Part shown: piece after piece, positions 15,946 to 24,017 of the stretch
How positions within the stretch are numbered: the first letter of the stretch is position 1
Layout: each line of letters opens with the position of its first letter
Source: SCGC-AAA076-P13 sp964613455
Lineage (GTDB): Bacteria > Pseudomonadota > Gammaproteobacteria > Magnimaribacterales > D2472
DNA: 27,352 nt
Direction of reading: 5' to 3'
NCBI GenBank assembly: GCA_964613455.1
Contig: CAZTGS010000016.1
Coordinates: 1 to 27,352 of the forward strand
Notes under the pieces: model-generated
The model's database searches: none
The model's input: only the letters and a program-made list of their open reading frames with translations
Told to the model about the DNA's origin: nothing
Made by a program: the position numbers and the translations under genes

Positions 15946-17258
15946 AATATGCAATATCTTTACTAGCTCTTTTCGTAATAAATCTTGCTGCAGATATTTC
16001 TTTATCTTCACCTCAACTCAAATTAAATCCAAGTGGTGAAAGGGTAGTAGAGTTTAAAATACAGGGCCAAACACTTAACGATCAAGATATAGTTTTAAAA
16101 GAATATAAATCAGACGAGCCTTTAAATGAAGATAATATTTCCTATACATTGCTCGAAGACTTTTCTACTTATAATTTATTTTCAATTATTTTGGATAATA
16201 AGTATGAGGGAAATTATTTTAGTTTTAAATTATCAATCAAAAATGAAATAGCTAAAGATATATTTATATTCTTACCATCAAAAATAGAAACTACAAATTT
16301 GAAACCTATACCAAGAAGAGTATATAAACCTAAAAAATTAGATCAAAGAACTAATGTTGTAAAACAAATTCAACAAGAAGTACCTAGTGTTGAAAATAAA
16401 AAAGAAAATATTATTGAAGCAGGTGAGATAACGACGATGTGGAGTATCGCTTCTAAAATAAAAAAACAAACTAACGACACATCAATTTACCAAATTATGT
16501 GGTCAATTTATCTAGGTAATAAAGATGCCTTTATTGATGGAAATATCAATCTGGTAAGGAAGGATAAAAATCTTGTCGTCCCATCATATTTGTCTATGCA
16601 AAATACACCAGACGATGAAGCAAGAAGCTCGATTATTGCAATGAATAAAACATTTTCTATAGATCTTACTCCTGCCTTTAAATCATTGTTAACCCTTTCA
16701 GCCCCAAAGATAAAAAAAGACATTAACTCTGTTGAGACAAAAGACGAACCTAAAAAAGATGCTAAGGAAGCGTTAAACCTTAACGATGAAGAATTTTTAG
16801 ATCCTAAGGATCTAATTGAAATGAATACAAAACAGTTAGATGTTCTAGTTGAAAGTAGAGTTGCCAATGAACTAGTTAAAGAAGTGGAGTCAATTAAAAA
16901 ACCTAATGATACAAATGATTTTGGACTTATGGATTTATTATTTGTTGCAGTCATCTCTATCATTTCAGGGATATTAATAGCTCTTATTTATATACAATTG
17001 AATTCTAGAAAAACAAAAAAAATTCAATATGATTTTGATGAGGCTTCAGATTCGCAGTCATCTACCGATGGGCTGCCAAAGGGTCTAAGTATAAAAAATA
17101 ATCATGATGAGCAGCAATTAGATTTAGCTGTGACTTATTTTGAAATGAGTGATTTCAAGAACTGTGAAAACATTCTTAAAGAGCTAATAAAAAATACTGA
17201 CGATCTCGAAATCAAGACTTCCTCTCAAAACTTATTAACCAAACTTGAAACAAAGTGA
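15939..17258 (+). CDS. FimV/HubP-like membrane protein, shortened
   Basis: A 439-residue polar-organiser family protein. A signal peptide (residues 1 to ~18, MLKYAISLLALFVINLAA) leads to a periplasmic beta-rich region. The FimV N-terminal motif is at ~166-215 (TMWSIASKI, MWSIYLGNKDAFIDGNIN). A lysine- and acid-rich linker follows, then a transmembrane helix at ~328-354 and a short cytoplasmic tail. The tail ends in the FimV C-terminal TPR-like motif LDLAVTYFEMSDFKNCENIL. P. aeruginosa FimV is about twice as long, mainly from its acidic cytoplasmic region, which is almost absent here. Position between asd and truA is the classical fimV slot. FimV normally anchors type IV pilus and polar proteins; the role here is unknown. 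The start overlaps asd by 7 bp and the stop overlaps truA. Confidence 0.85.
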   Translation: MLKYAISLLALFVINLAADISLSSPQLKLNPSGERVVEFKIQGQTLNDQDIVLKEYKSDEPLNEDNISYTLLEDFSTYNLFSIILDNKYEGNYFSFKLSIKNEIAKDIFIFLPSKIETTNLKPIPRRVYKPKKLDQRTNVVKQIQQEVPSVENKKENIIEAGEITTMWSIASKIKKQTNDTSIYQIMWSIYLGNKDAFIDGNINLVRKDKNLVVPSYLSMQNTPDDEARSSIIAMNKTFSIDLTPAFKSLLTLSAPKIKKDINSVETKDEPKKDAKEALNLNDEEFLDPKDLIEMNTKQLDVLVESRVANELVKEVESIKKPNDTNDFGLMDLLFVAVISIISGILIALIYIQLNSRKTKKIQYDFDEASDSQSSTDGLPKGLSIKNNHDEQQLDLAVTYFEMSDFKNCENILKELIKNTDDLEIKTSSQNLLTKLETK

Positions 17259-18040
17259 GGTTAGCCTTTTCAACTGAATATGATGGTAGTTATTTCTCTG
17301 GTTTCCAAAAGCAAAAAAATGCAACATCTGTTCAGCAAACTATTGAGGAAGCTCTAAAAGAAATAACCAAAGAAAAAATTTCTATTAACTATGCTGGAAG
17401 AACTGATGCTGGCGTTCATGCATTAGCTCAAGTCTTTGATTTTGAGACAGAAATTCAAAGAGATGATGATAATTGGATAAAAGGAATGAATTCAAATCTA
17501 CCAGATTCTATTTCTATTAGAAGCATTAGAAGAGTTCCAGACGATTTTCATTCAAGGTTTTCAGCAAAAGATAGAAGTTATACTTATGTTATTTATAACT
17601 CCAAAACTAAACCATTATTTTTTGGTGGCATGGCTCATTGGGATGACAATAAGATAGATATAGGAGTTTTAAGACAGCAAGCCGAAATGTTTATTGGAAC
17701 TCATGATTTTTCTTCATTCAGAAGCTCAAATTGCAGCTCAAGAAATCCTACTAAAAACTTAAGTAAGATAGAAGTGGATACCCATAAGGATTTTATTTTT
17801 ATTACTATCAAGGCAAATGCTTTTTTACATAATATGGTTAGAATAATCACTGGAACCTTATTAGATATTGCAAAAGGAGAGCTTGAACTTTCAGTAAAAG
17901 AGATTCTTCTTAAAGGAGATAGAAAATATGCAGGTAAAACTGCTTCTGCTAAGGGTTTATTCTTTTTAGGGCCTTCTTATGAATCTAGCTATAAAATTCC
18001 AACTCCTACATCAAACTTATTGGATAGATTAAAGTCATGA
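17255..18040 (+). CDS. truA: tRNA pseudouridine(38-40) synthase
   Basis: A 261-residue enzyme that isomerises U38-U40 in the anticodon arm of tRNAs. The catalytic Asp51 is in the signature AGRTDAGVHALAQV. The N-terminal EYDGSYFSGFQKQ, SARDxSYTYVIY-like block, FIGTHDFSSFRSS and the C-terminal FLHNMVRIITGTL follow in the right order and spacing. The start is GTG at 17255, overlapping the fimV-like TGA by 3 bases (GTGA). The stop overlaps trpF as ATGA. E. coli TruA is 270 residues. Confidence 0.97.
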   Translation: MRLAFSTEYDGSYFSGFQKQKNATSVQQTIEEALKEITKEKISINYAGRTDAGVHALAQVFDFETEIQRDDDNWIKGMNSNLPDSISIRSIRRVPDDFHSRFSAKDRSYTYVIYNSKTKPLFFGGMAHWDDNKIDIGVLRQQAEMFIGTHDFSSFRSSNCSSRNPTKNLSKIEVDTHKDFIFITIKANAFLHNMVRIITGTLLDIAKGELELSVKEILLKGDRKYAGKTASAKGLFFLGPSYESSYKIPTPTSNLLDRLKS

Positions 18041-18663
18041 GTAACCAAAAAATTAAAGTATGTGGAATTTCAGATATAGAAGTTTTGGAGCAATTGATTG
18101 ATCTAGAAACAGATTATGTAGGCTTTATTTTTTATAACAAGAGCCCAAGATATGTTGATGAAAACTTTTTATCATCCATCAAAGACCTTAACTTTAAAAA
18201 TACAGTACCGGTTTGCGTATATGTAAACTCTGAAGAGGATTTTGTTTATAAAACTTCATCTTATTTTTTAAACCCAATTCTTCAGTTTCATGGTGATGAA
18301 TCACATGACTACTGTGAATCATTTGGATTAGAGTATTGGAAAGCAATAAGAATCAAAGATAAGGATGATCTTCAAATCATCGAATCATTCTCATCGGCTT
18401 CGGCAATACTTTTAGAGAATCATAAAGATGGATCTTATGGAGGAACTGGAGAATCTTTTAATTGGAATTTATTAAAAGATATCGATACAAAAAATCAAAA
18501 TTTTGTTCTTTCAGGTGGAATTAATTTAGAAAATGTTGATAATGCATTAACTACTAATTCTTGGTGTTTAGACCTTAATTCTGGAGTTGAATCTTCTGAA
18601 GGCATCAAGGACATTGACTTAATAAAAAATATTTTTAAAAAGATAAATACTTATGACAACTAA
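18037..18663 (+). CDS. trpF: Phosphoribosylanthranilate isomerase
   Basis: A 208-residue TIM-barrel enzyme, free-standing rather than fused to TrpC, that performs the Amadori rearrangement of PRA in tryptophan synthesis. IKVCGIS carries the general base Cys9. VGFIFYNKSPRYV, GGTGESFNW, FVLSGGIN and LDLNSGVE form the phosphate-binding and C-terminal blocks. At the position of the catalytic Asp (LLD or LDN before the GGxG loop; Asp126 in Thermotoga) this protein has Glu127 in ILLENHKDGSYGGTG. The rest of the barrel is intact, so I call it functional but note the change. It overlaps truA by 4 bp and trpB by 11 bp. Confidence 0.93.
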   Translation: MSNQKIKVCGISDIEVLEQLIDLETDYVGFIFYNKSPRYVDENFLSSIKDLNFKNTVPVCVYVNSEEDFVYKTSSYFLNPILQFHGDESHDYCESFGLEYWKAIRIKDKDDLQIIESFSSASAILLENHKDGSYGGTGESFNWNLLKDIDTKNQNFVLSGGINLENVDNALTTNSWCLDLNSGVESSEGIKDIDLIKNIFKKINTYDN

Positions 18664-19858
18664 TAATTTTAATTTTCCTGATAAAGAGGGCTTCTTTGGT
18701 GAATATGGAGGAAAGTTTGTACCAGAAACTTTGATGTATGCTCTCGAAGAATTGGAAAATACGTACAATAATTTAAAAGATAACAAAGAATTTTTAGACG
18801 AATTTTACAATGACTTATCTGCATTTGTTGGAAGGCCGTCTCCTTTGTATTTTGCCCAAAGACTTACAGATCATTATGGTGGTGGAAATATTTGGTTAAA
18901 GCGAGAAGACTTAAATCATACTGGTGCCCATAAAATAAATAATACAGTTGGACAAATTTTACTTGCTAAAAAAATGGGTAAAAAAAGAATTATTGCTGAA
19001 ACTGGTGCAGGACAACATGGAGTTGCTACAGCAACTGTAGCTGCAAGATTGGGACTGGAATGTCATATATACATGGGCTCAGAGGATGTAAGAAGACAGT
19101 CTTTAAATGTTTATAGAATTAAACTTCTCGGAGCACAAGTTCATGCTGTTGATTCAGGCTCTGCTACCTTAAAAGATGCATTAAACGAGGCCTTAAGAGA
19201 CTGGGTAACAAACGTAGACGACACTTATTACATAATAGGAAGCGTAACAGGACCGCATCCTTATCCAATGATTGTTAGGGACTTCAATTCAGTAGTCGGA
19301 CAAGAAGTAGTTCAACAATCAAAAGAGCTGTTTAAAAAAATGCCAGATGCCATAGTTGCTTGTGTTGGTGGAGGTTCAAATGCCATGGGTATTTTCTATC
19401 CCTTCATTGATATAAAAGAAACAAGACTGATTGGAGTTGAGGCGGGTGGAAAAGGAGTCTTAACTGGTGAACATGCAGCCCCACTAAATGATGGAACGCC
19501 AGGAGTTCTTCATGGAGCAAGAAGCTATCTAATGCAAGATGAATCCGGTCAAATTAAAGACACTAAATCAGTTTCTGCTGGCTTAGATTATCCTGGGGTA
19601 GGTCCAGAACACTCATGGTTGAAAGATATTGGCAGAGCTGAATACGTTGCAGTAGATGATGATGCAGCACTCAAAGCATTTCATGAAGTTACGGAACTAG
19701 AAGGAATCATGCCAGCATTAGAAACTGCTCATGCCTTTGCTCATTTAGATATTTTAATGAAAGAATTAGACCCATCATCAAACGTTGTAGTAAACGTATC
19801 TGGAAGAGGCGACAAAGATATAAATACTGTTGCAGAAATAGATGGAATAAAATTTTGA
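18653..19858 (+). CDS. trpB: Tryptophan synthase beta subunit
   Basis: A 401-residue PLP enzyme that joins indole and serine. The N-terminus GFFGEYGGKFVPETLM is characteristic of the trpB1 type. The PLP lysine is Lys94 in HTGAHKINNT. The ETGAGQHG loop lies at ~116-123 and the phosphate-binding GGGSNAMG at 239-246; GLDYPGVGPEHSWL and SGRGDKD close the sequence. The ATG lies 11 bp inside trpF. The stop TGA overlaps the TTG start of trpA, as expected for subunits of one complex made in fixed ratio. Confidence 0.98.
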   Translation: MTTNNFNFPDKEGFFGEYGGKFVPETLMYALEELENTYNNLKDNKEFLDEFYNDLSAFVGRPSPLYFAQRLTDHYGGGNIWLKREDLNHTGAHKINNTVGQILLAKKMGKKRIIAETGAGQHGVATATVAARLGLECHIYMGSEDVRRQSLNVYRIKLLGAQVHAVDSGSATLKDALNEALRDWVTNVDDTYYIIGSVTGPHPYPMIVRDFNSVVGQEVVQQSKELFKKMPDAIVACVGGGSNAMGIFYPFIDIKETRLIGVEAGGKGVLTGEHAAPLNDGTPGVLHGARSYLMQDESGQIKDTKSVSAGLDYPGVGPEHSWLKDIGRAEYVAVDDDAALKAFHEVTELEGIMPALETAHAFAHLDILMKELDPSSNVVVNVSGRGDKDINTVAEIDGIKF

Positions 19859-20640
19859 ACAGACTCACATCAAGGTTAGTTTCTCTCAAAGAAAGAAATC
19901 AAAAGGCTCTTGTTGCATATCTGGTAGCTGGAGATCCAGACATGGCGACAACACTAGATCTTATGCATCTTTTTGTAGAATCAGGCGTTGATGTAATTGA
20001 AATAGGAGTTCCTTTTACTGATCCTATCGCCGAAGGCCCAACCATTCAAAGAGCACATGATAGAGCACTTAAAAATAATATATCTTTAAAGATGATAATG
20101 AATCTTGTTGAAGACTTTAGAAAAAATGATCAAGAAACCCCAATAGTTTTAATGGGTTATCTGAACACATTTATTTCCCATCTTGACTTAGTTCAAGCTT
20201 CAAATAAAGACGGAATTGACTCTATATTAGTTGTAGATGTCCCTGGAGAGTTGAATTTAAAAAGTTACGGAATTAATAATCCAAATATAAATACTATTTC
20301 ACTAATTTCTCCTACTACCAAAGAAGACAGAATAGAGTCCATTGCAAAAAATAGCACTGGTTTTATTTATTACGTTAACCTTAGGGGGGTTACGGGCTCT
20401 TCTAATCTTGATACAGATGAAATTAAAAATAATATCAATAGGATTAAACAGTACTCCGATCTTCCAACAATGGCAGGTTTTGGAATAAAATCTGTTGAGG
20501 ATGCTAAAACATTGGCTGCATGCTCTGATGGGATTGTAATTGGATCTTCTATAGTTGAAATGATAAATGAGGAATCTAAATCAAAAGAATTTGATAGAAT
20601 AAGAGATTATCTTAAGGAGATGAAAGCAGCTATATCATGA
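19855..20640 (+). CDS. trpA: Tryptophan synthase alpha subunit
   Basis: A 261-residue partner of TrpB that cleaves indole-3-glycerol phosphate and channels indole. Catalytic Glu49 is in VIEIGVPF. The second catalytic residue, Asp60 in E. coli (DPLADGPT), is Glu60 here (DPIAEGPTIQ). The phosphate loops NLRGVTG and GFGIKS and the C-terminal IVIGSSIVE are normal. The start is the TTG at 19855, overlapping the trpB stop (TTGA). It gives the expected register of both catalytic residues; the first in-frame ATG would remove the start of the barrel. The stop overlaps accD as ATGA. Confidence 0.95.
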   Translation: MNRLTSRLVSLKERNQKALVAYLVAGDPDMATTLDLMHLFVESGVDVIEIGVPFTDPIAEGPTIQRAHDRALKNNISLKMIMNLVEDFRKNDQETPIVLMGYLNTFISHLDLVQASNKDGIDSILVVDVPGELNLKSYGINNPNINTISLISPTTKEDRIESIAKNSTGFIYYVNLRGVTGSSNLDTDEIKNNINRIKQYSDLPTMAGFGIKSVEDAKTLAACSDGIVIGSSIVEMINEESKSKEFDRIRDYLKEMKAAIS

Positions 20641-21485
20641 ATTGGCTAACTAGGCTCATACCTTCAATAGGTACCTCTAAATCTAAAAGCAAGGTGCCAG
20701 ATGGTTTATGGAGTTCTTGCCCATCATGCGAATCTGTTTTGTATGCACCTGAGTTAGAAAAATCATTATTTGTTTGCCCAAAGTGCGATCATCATTTAAG
20801 AATTGGAGCTAGAAAAAGATTAGAGATATTTTTAGATAATGGTTTCTTTGAAGAAATAGCTAAAGATATTAAGACAAAAGACTCACTCAAGTTTAAAGAT
20901 ACAAAATATTACTCATCAAGAATAAAAGACGCAGTCGCCGCAACCGGTGAAAACGAAGCCATCATAATTGGTAAAGGCTCCCTAGATTCCATGGCTGTTG
21001 TTGTTGCAGCATTTGAATTTAGATTCATGGGCGGCTCTATGGGTGGTGTAGTAGGAGAGAAATTTGTTCAAGGTATTAATCGAGCTATAAAAGATAGAAC
21101 TCCATTTGTATGTTTTTCAACAAGCGGTGGTGCAAGGATGCAAGAATCAATGATCTCATTAATGCAGATGGCAAAAACTTCAGCAGCACTCCAAAAACTT
21201 AAAGCAGAAAAACTTCCATATATATCGATAATGGTTGATCCAATTTATGGGGGTGTTTCAGCAAGTCTTGCAATGCTAGGTGATATAAATATTGCGGAGC
21301 CAAATGCTTTTGTTGGATTTGCTGGAAGAAGAGTTATAGAGCAAACTGTAAGAGTTGACTTGCCTGATGACTTTCAAAAATCAGAATTTTTGTTAAAAAA
21401 TGGAGCAATTGATATGATTGTCCACAGAAGAAATATTAGAAACAAAGTACATAAACTATTAAAAAAAATACATAAAACTTCATGA
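20637..21485 (+). CDS. accD: Acetyl-CoA carboxylase carboxyltransferase beta subunit
   Basis: A 282-residue subunit of the carboxyltransferase that makes malonyl-CoA with AccA. The N-terminal zinc ribbon has Cys28/Cys31 (CPSC) and Cys47/Cys50 (CPKC). The crotonase-like core shows FEFRFMGGSMGGVVGEKF, FSTSGGARMQES, DPIYGGVSASLAM and GFAGRRVIEQTV. The C-terminus stops soon after the core, at about the shorter end of the family (E. coli 304). It overlaps trpA and the next gene by 4 bp each. In most gammaproteobacteria folC follows accD; here it does not. Confidence 0.97.
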   Translation: MNWLTRLIPSIGTSKSKSKVPDGLWSSCPSCESVLYAPELEKSLFVCPKCDHHLRIGARKRLEIFLDNGFFEEIAKDIKTKDSLKFKDTKYYSSRIKDAVAATGENEAIIIGKGSLDSMAVVVAAFEFRFMGGSMGGVVGEKFVQGINRAIKDRTPFVCFSTSGGARMQESMISLMQMAKTSAALQKLKAEKLPYISIMVDPIYGGVSASLAMLGDINIAEPNAFVGFAGRRVIEQTVRVDLPDDFQKSEFLLKNGAIDMIVHRRNIRNKVHKLLKKIHKTS

Positions 21486-21961
21486 ACATCGAACGACTTA
21501 TAGGTTTAATTTTCAGCATAGGTTTATTGCTAGTGGTTTTGTTTGTTTTTCTAACTCCACAAATTGATTACCAACAAGAGTTTAAAGTTGAAGAGATAGC
21601 TACATCAGAAAAGCCAATAGTCAAAGAAAATATCAATGTTCCAAACATTAAAGAGGAAATGATTGAAGAAGAGCAATCGTATTCAAAGAATAATAATACT
21701 TCACAGATAAATGAGTCTGACTTTGATGTATTCGTTATGAGAGTTCATGTTTTATCTTCAGAAAAGAATGCATCAGATATCGTAATAAAAATTAACGAAG
21801 GAGGCTTTCCATCTTTTACTGAGCCATTTGGAGAAAATAAAGACCTCCATGCTGTTTATGTTGGCCCTTTTTTAACAAAAAAGGATATTACTGAAAACCT
21901 AGAATTAATTCAGAAAGTTTCTGAATCTAAAAATGGAGAGGTTTCAAGATGGAAGCTATAG
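21482..21961 (+). CDS. SPOR-domain membrane protein (DedD-like)
   Basis: A 159-residue single-pass protein. Residues ~5-25 are the transmembrane segment, followed by an acidic linker rich in Glu and Lys. A C-terminal SPOR domain spans ~80-159 (VFVMRVHVLSS, INEGGFPSF, AVYVGPF). SPOR domains bind denuded peptidoglycan at the division septum, so the protein probably acts in the periplasm during cell division. Its slot before cvpA-purF is where E. coli has dedD and P. aeruginosa has a SPOR protein. The ATG overlaps accD by 4 bp, and the last 13 bp overlap cvpA. Confidence 0.88.
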   Translation: MNIERLIGLIFSIGLLLVVLFVFLTPQIDYQQEFKVEEIATSEKPIVKENINVPNIKEEMIEEEQSYSKNNNTSQINESDFDVFVMRVHVLSSEKNASDIVIKINEGGFPSFTEPFGENKDLHAVYVGPFLTKKDITENLELIQKVSESKNGEVSRWKL

Positions 21962-22533
21962 GTTTAAATGAAGCCGATTGGTTCATTCTAGTTGTTTTAA
22001 CTGCATCTGGCCTAATATCTTTAGCTAGAGGATTCACTAAAGAGTTTTTATCTTTATTTTTATGGATTTTTGCATTTATAGCAGCAGTTAGCCTCGAATT
22101 TATAGCCACTCCAAAGATAAATGAATTTATTGGGAACGAAGAGATATCTAAAATCTTATCTTATGTTGTTGTATTTATGGTTTCTATTATTCTCGGTGGA
22201 ATTTTTATCAAGTTTATAAGTAGTCTTATAAAGTGGTCCGGAGCATCTGGTTTTGATAAATTTCTAGGAGTTCTATTTGGCTTAGCTAGAGGACTGATAG
22301 TCCTTTTTGTAATATTTTTACTATTACCCTCAAGCATCAAATCAACAGATTTAATCAATCAATCAAAAATTACTCCAATTATTGAAAAATATGCTCCGCA
22401 AATAGAAGCTTATTTTAGAGATTTAATAGATAATACCGATATTGTCGAGGAAGCCATCCAAGTAATTGAACCTATCAAAGAAGGTTTGGCTCCAGAGCCT
22501 GAGGACTTAAATTCTATTCAAGGGGAATCCTAA
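21949..22533 (+). CDS. cvpA: CvpA family inner-membrane protein
   Basis: A 194-residue protein with about four hydrophobic helices: ~10-28, ~33-53, ~65-90 and ~103-125. The loop SLARGFTKEFLSLFLWI and the GFDKFLGVLFGLARGL segment are the CvpA family hallmarks. A charged C-terminal tail of ~65 residues follows, ending EPEDLNSIQ. CvpA is needed for colicin V production in E. coli and more generally affects envelope homeostasis; the molecular activity is not settled. The ATG is 13 bp inside the SPOR gene, and the stop shares its last A with the purF ATG (TAATG), the conserved cvpA-purF pairing. Confidence 0.93.
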   Translation: MEAIGLNEADWFILVVLTASGLISLARGFTKEFLSLFLWIFAFIAAVSLEFIATPKINEFIGNEEISKILSYVVVFMVSIILGGIFIKFISSLIKWSGASGFDKFLGVLFGLARGLIVLFVIFLLLPSSIKSTDLINQSKITPIIEKYAPQIEAYFRDLIDNTDIVEEAIQVIEPIKEGLAPEPEDLNSIQGES

Positions 22534-24017
22534 TGTGTGGAATAGTTGGAATTTCAGCAGAAACTAACGTAGCTGCAGAAATTTATGACTCTCTCTTAAT
22601 GCTTCAACACAGAGGCCAAGATGCTGCGGGCATGGTTGTTTGTGATCTTAACGGTAAATTAAATAGTAGAAAATCCATGGGATACGTCAGAGATGTATTT
22701 CAACAAAATCACATGGATAAATTAATTGGAAGTTACGGAATAGGGCATGTGAGGTATCCAACAGCCGGTGGAACAGGCAAAGAATTTGCTCAACCAATGT
22801 ATGTAAACTCTCCATACGGCATAAGTCTTGCTCATAACGGCAATCTTACTAATTCCAAAGAGCTAGCAAACGAATTATTTCATGCAGAAATGCGTCATCT
22901 CAATACTGATTCAGACTCAGAAGTTTTACTTAATATTTTTGCACATGAATTAGCAAAGCAACGTGAAATATATCCTTCAGCTGATCATATATTTAAGGCT
23001 GTAGCAAAAACACACAGAAGGTGTGATGGAGCCTATGCTGTTATAGCATTGATAACCGGCCATGGTATTTTGGCCTTTAGAGACAATAATGCGATTAGGC
23101 CTTTATCCATAGGAATAAGAAAAGGTAAATCTAGAGATGAATATATAGTAGCCTCAGAAGATGCCTTATTTAAATCACAAGGTTTTGAAAAGTTAAGAGA
23201 TATAGAGCCTGGTGAAGCTATTTTTATAGATAAAAATGGAAATCTTTTTTCTCAGCAGTGCGCCGATGAGCCAAGAAAAAGACCTTGTATTTTTGAATTT
23301 GTATATTTTTCAAGACCGGATTCAAAAATTGATGAGATTTCAGTTTACAAAGCAAGAATGAGAATGGGCTCTAAGTTAGCAAAATCAATACAATCAATTA
23401 AAGCTGACCATGACATTGATGTTGTAATCCCAATTCCTGATAGTTCAACCACAGCAGCGCTTCAACTAGCTGTTGATTTAGATGTACCTTATAGAGAAGG
23501 GTTTGTTAAGAATAGATATATAGGTAGAACTTTTATCATGCCTTACCAAGAAGAACGTAAAAAATCAGTTAGAAGAAAGTTAAATATTCTTGATCTAGAG
23601 TTTGCAGGTAAAAACGTATTGCTCATTGATGATTCAATCGTAAGAGGAACTACTAGTAAAAAAATTATTGAAATGGCTAAAGAGGCAGGGGCTAAGAAAG
23701 TCTATTTCGCATCTGCTGCCCCAGCAATTAAATATCAGAACCTTTATGGAATAGATATGCCAGCAACAAGTGAATTAATAGCTTCAAACAGAACTGATGA
23801 AGAGGTGGCAGAAGAGATAGGAGCAGATTGGCTCGTTTATCAAACCTTAGAAGACTTAATCGAAACCGTTCAATTTGGTAATCCTGATATTGAACAATTT
23901 GAAACATCTATCTTTACAGGAGAATACATTACTCCTATAGGTGAAAACTACCTCGAAGACTTAGAAAAATCTAGACAAGACGAAGTAAAAGCTCAAAGAG
24001 AAAAAGCTAAAGCCTAA
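22533..24017 (+). CDS. purF: Amidophosphoribosyltransferase
   Basis: A 494-residue first enzyme of purine synthesis (E. coli 505), making phosphoribosylamine from PRPP and glutamine. The N-terminus MCGIVGI exposes the nucleophile Cys2 after Met removal, with no propeptide, as in the E. coli type without an Fe-S cluster. HRGQDAAG, GHVRYPTAG and SLAHNGNLTN define the glutaminase domain. IPIPDSSTTAA and the PRPP loop VLLIDDSIVRGTTS (362-374 region) define the transferase domain. It is the last gene of the long plus-strand train, and its stop overlaps that of convergent acnB, leaving no room for a terminator between them. Confidence 0.98.
   Translation: MCGIVGISAETNVAAEIYDSLLMLQHRGQDAAGMVVCDLNGKLNSRKSMGYVRDVFQQNHMDKLIGSYGIGHVRYPTAGGTGKEFAQPMYVNSPYGISLAHNGNLTNSKELANELFHAEMRHLNTDSDSEVLLNIFAHELAKQREIYPSADHIFKAVAKTHRRCDGAYAVIALITGHGILAFRDNNAIRPLSIGIRKGKSRDEYIVASEDALFKSQGFEKLRDIEPGEAIFIDKNGNLFSQQCADEPRKRPCIFEFVYFSRPDSKIDEISVYKARMRMGSKLAKSIQSIKADHDIDVVIPIPDSSTTAALQLAVDLDVPYREGFVKNRYIGRTFIMPYQEERKKSVRRKLNILDLEFAGKNVLLIDDSIVRGTTSKKIIEMAKEAGAKKVYFASAAPAIKYQNLYGIDMPATSELIASNRTDEEVAEEIGADWLVYQTLEDLIETVQFGNPDIEQFETSIFTGEYITPIGENYLEDLEKSRQDEVKAQREKAKA

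Noticed and set aside
16508..16963. 151-residue minus-strand frame within the fimV-like gene
   Set aside because: It is antisense to a gene with signal peptide and FimV motifs; Ser/Leu-rich shadow composition and no ribosome site.
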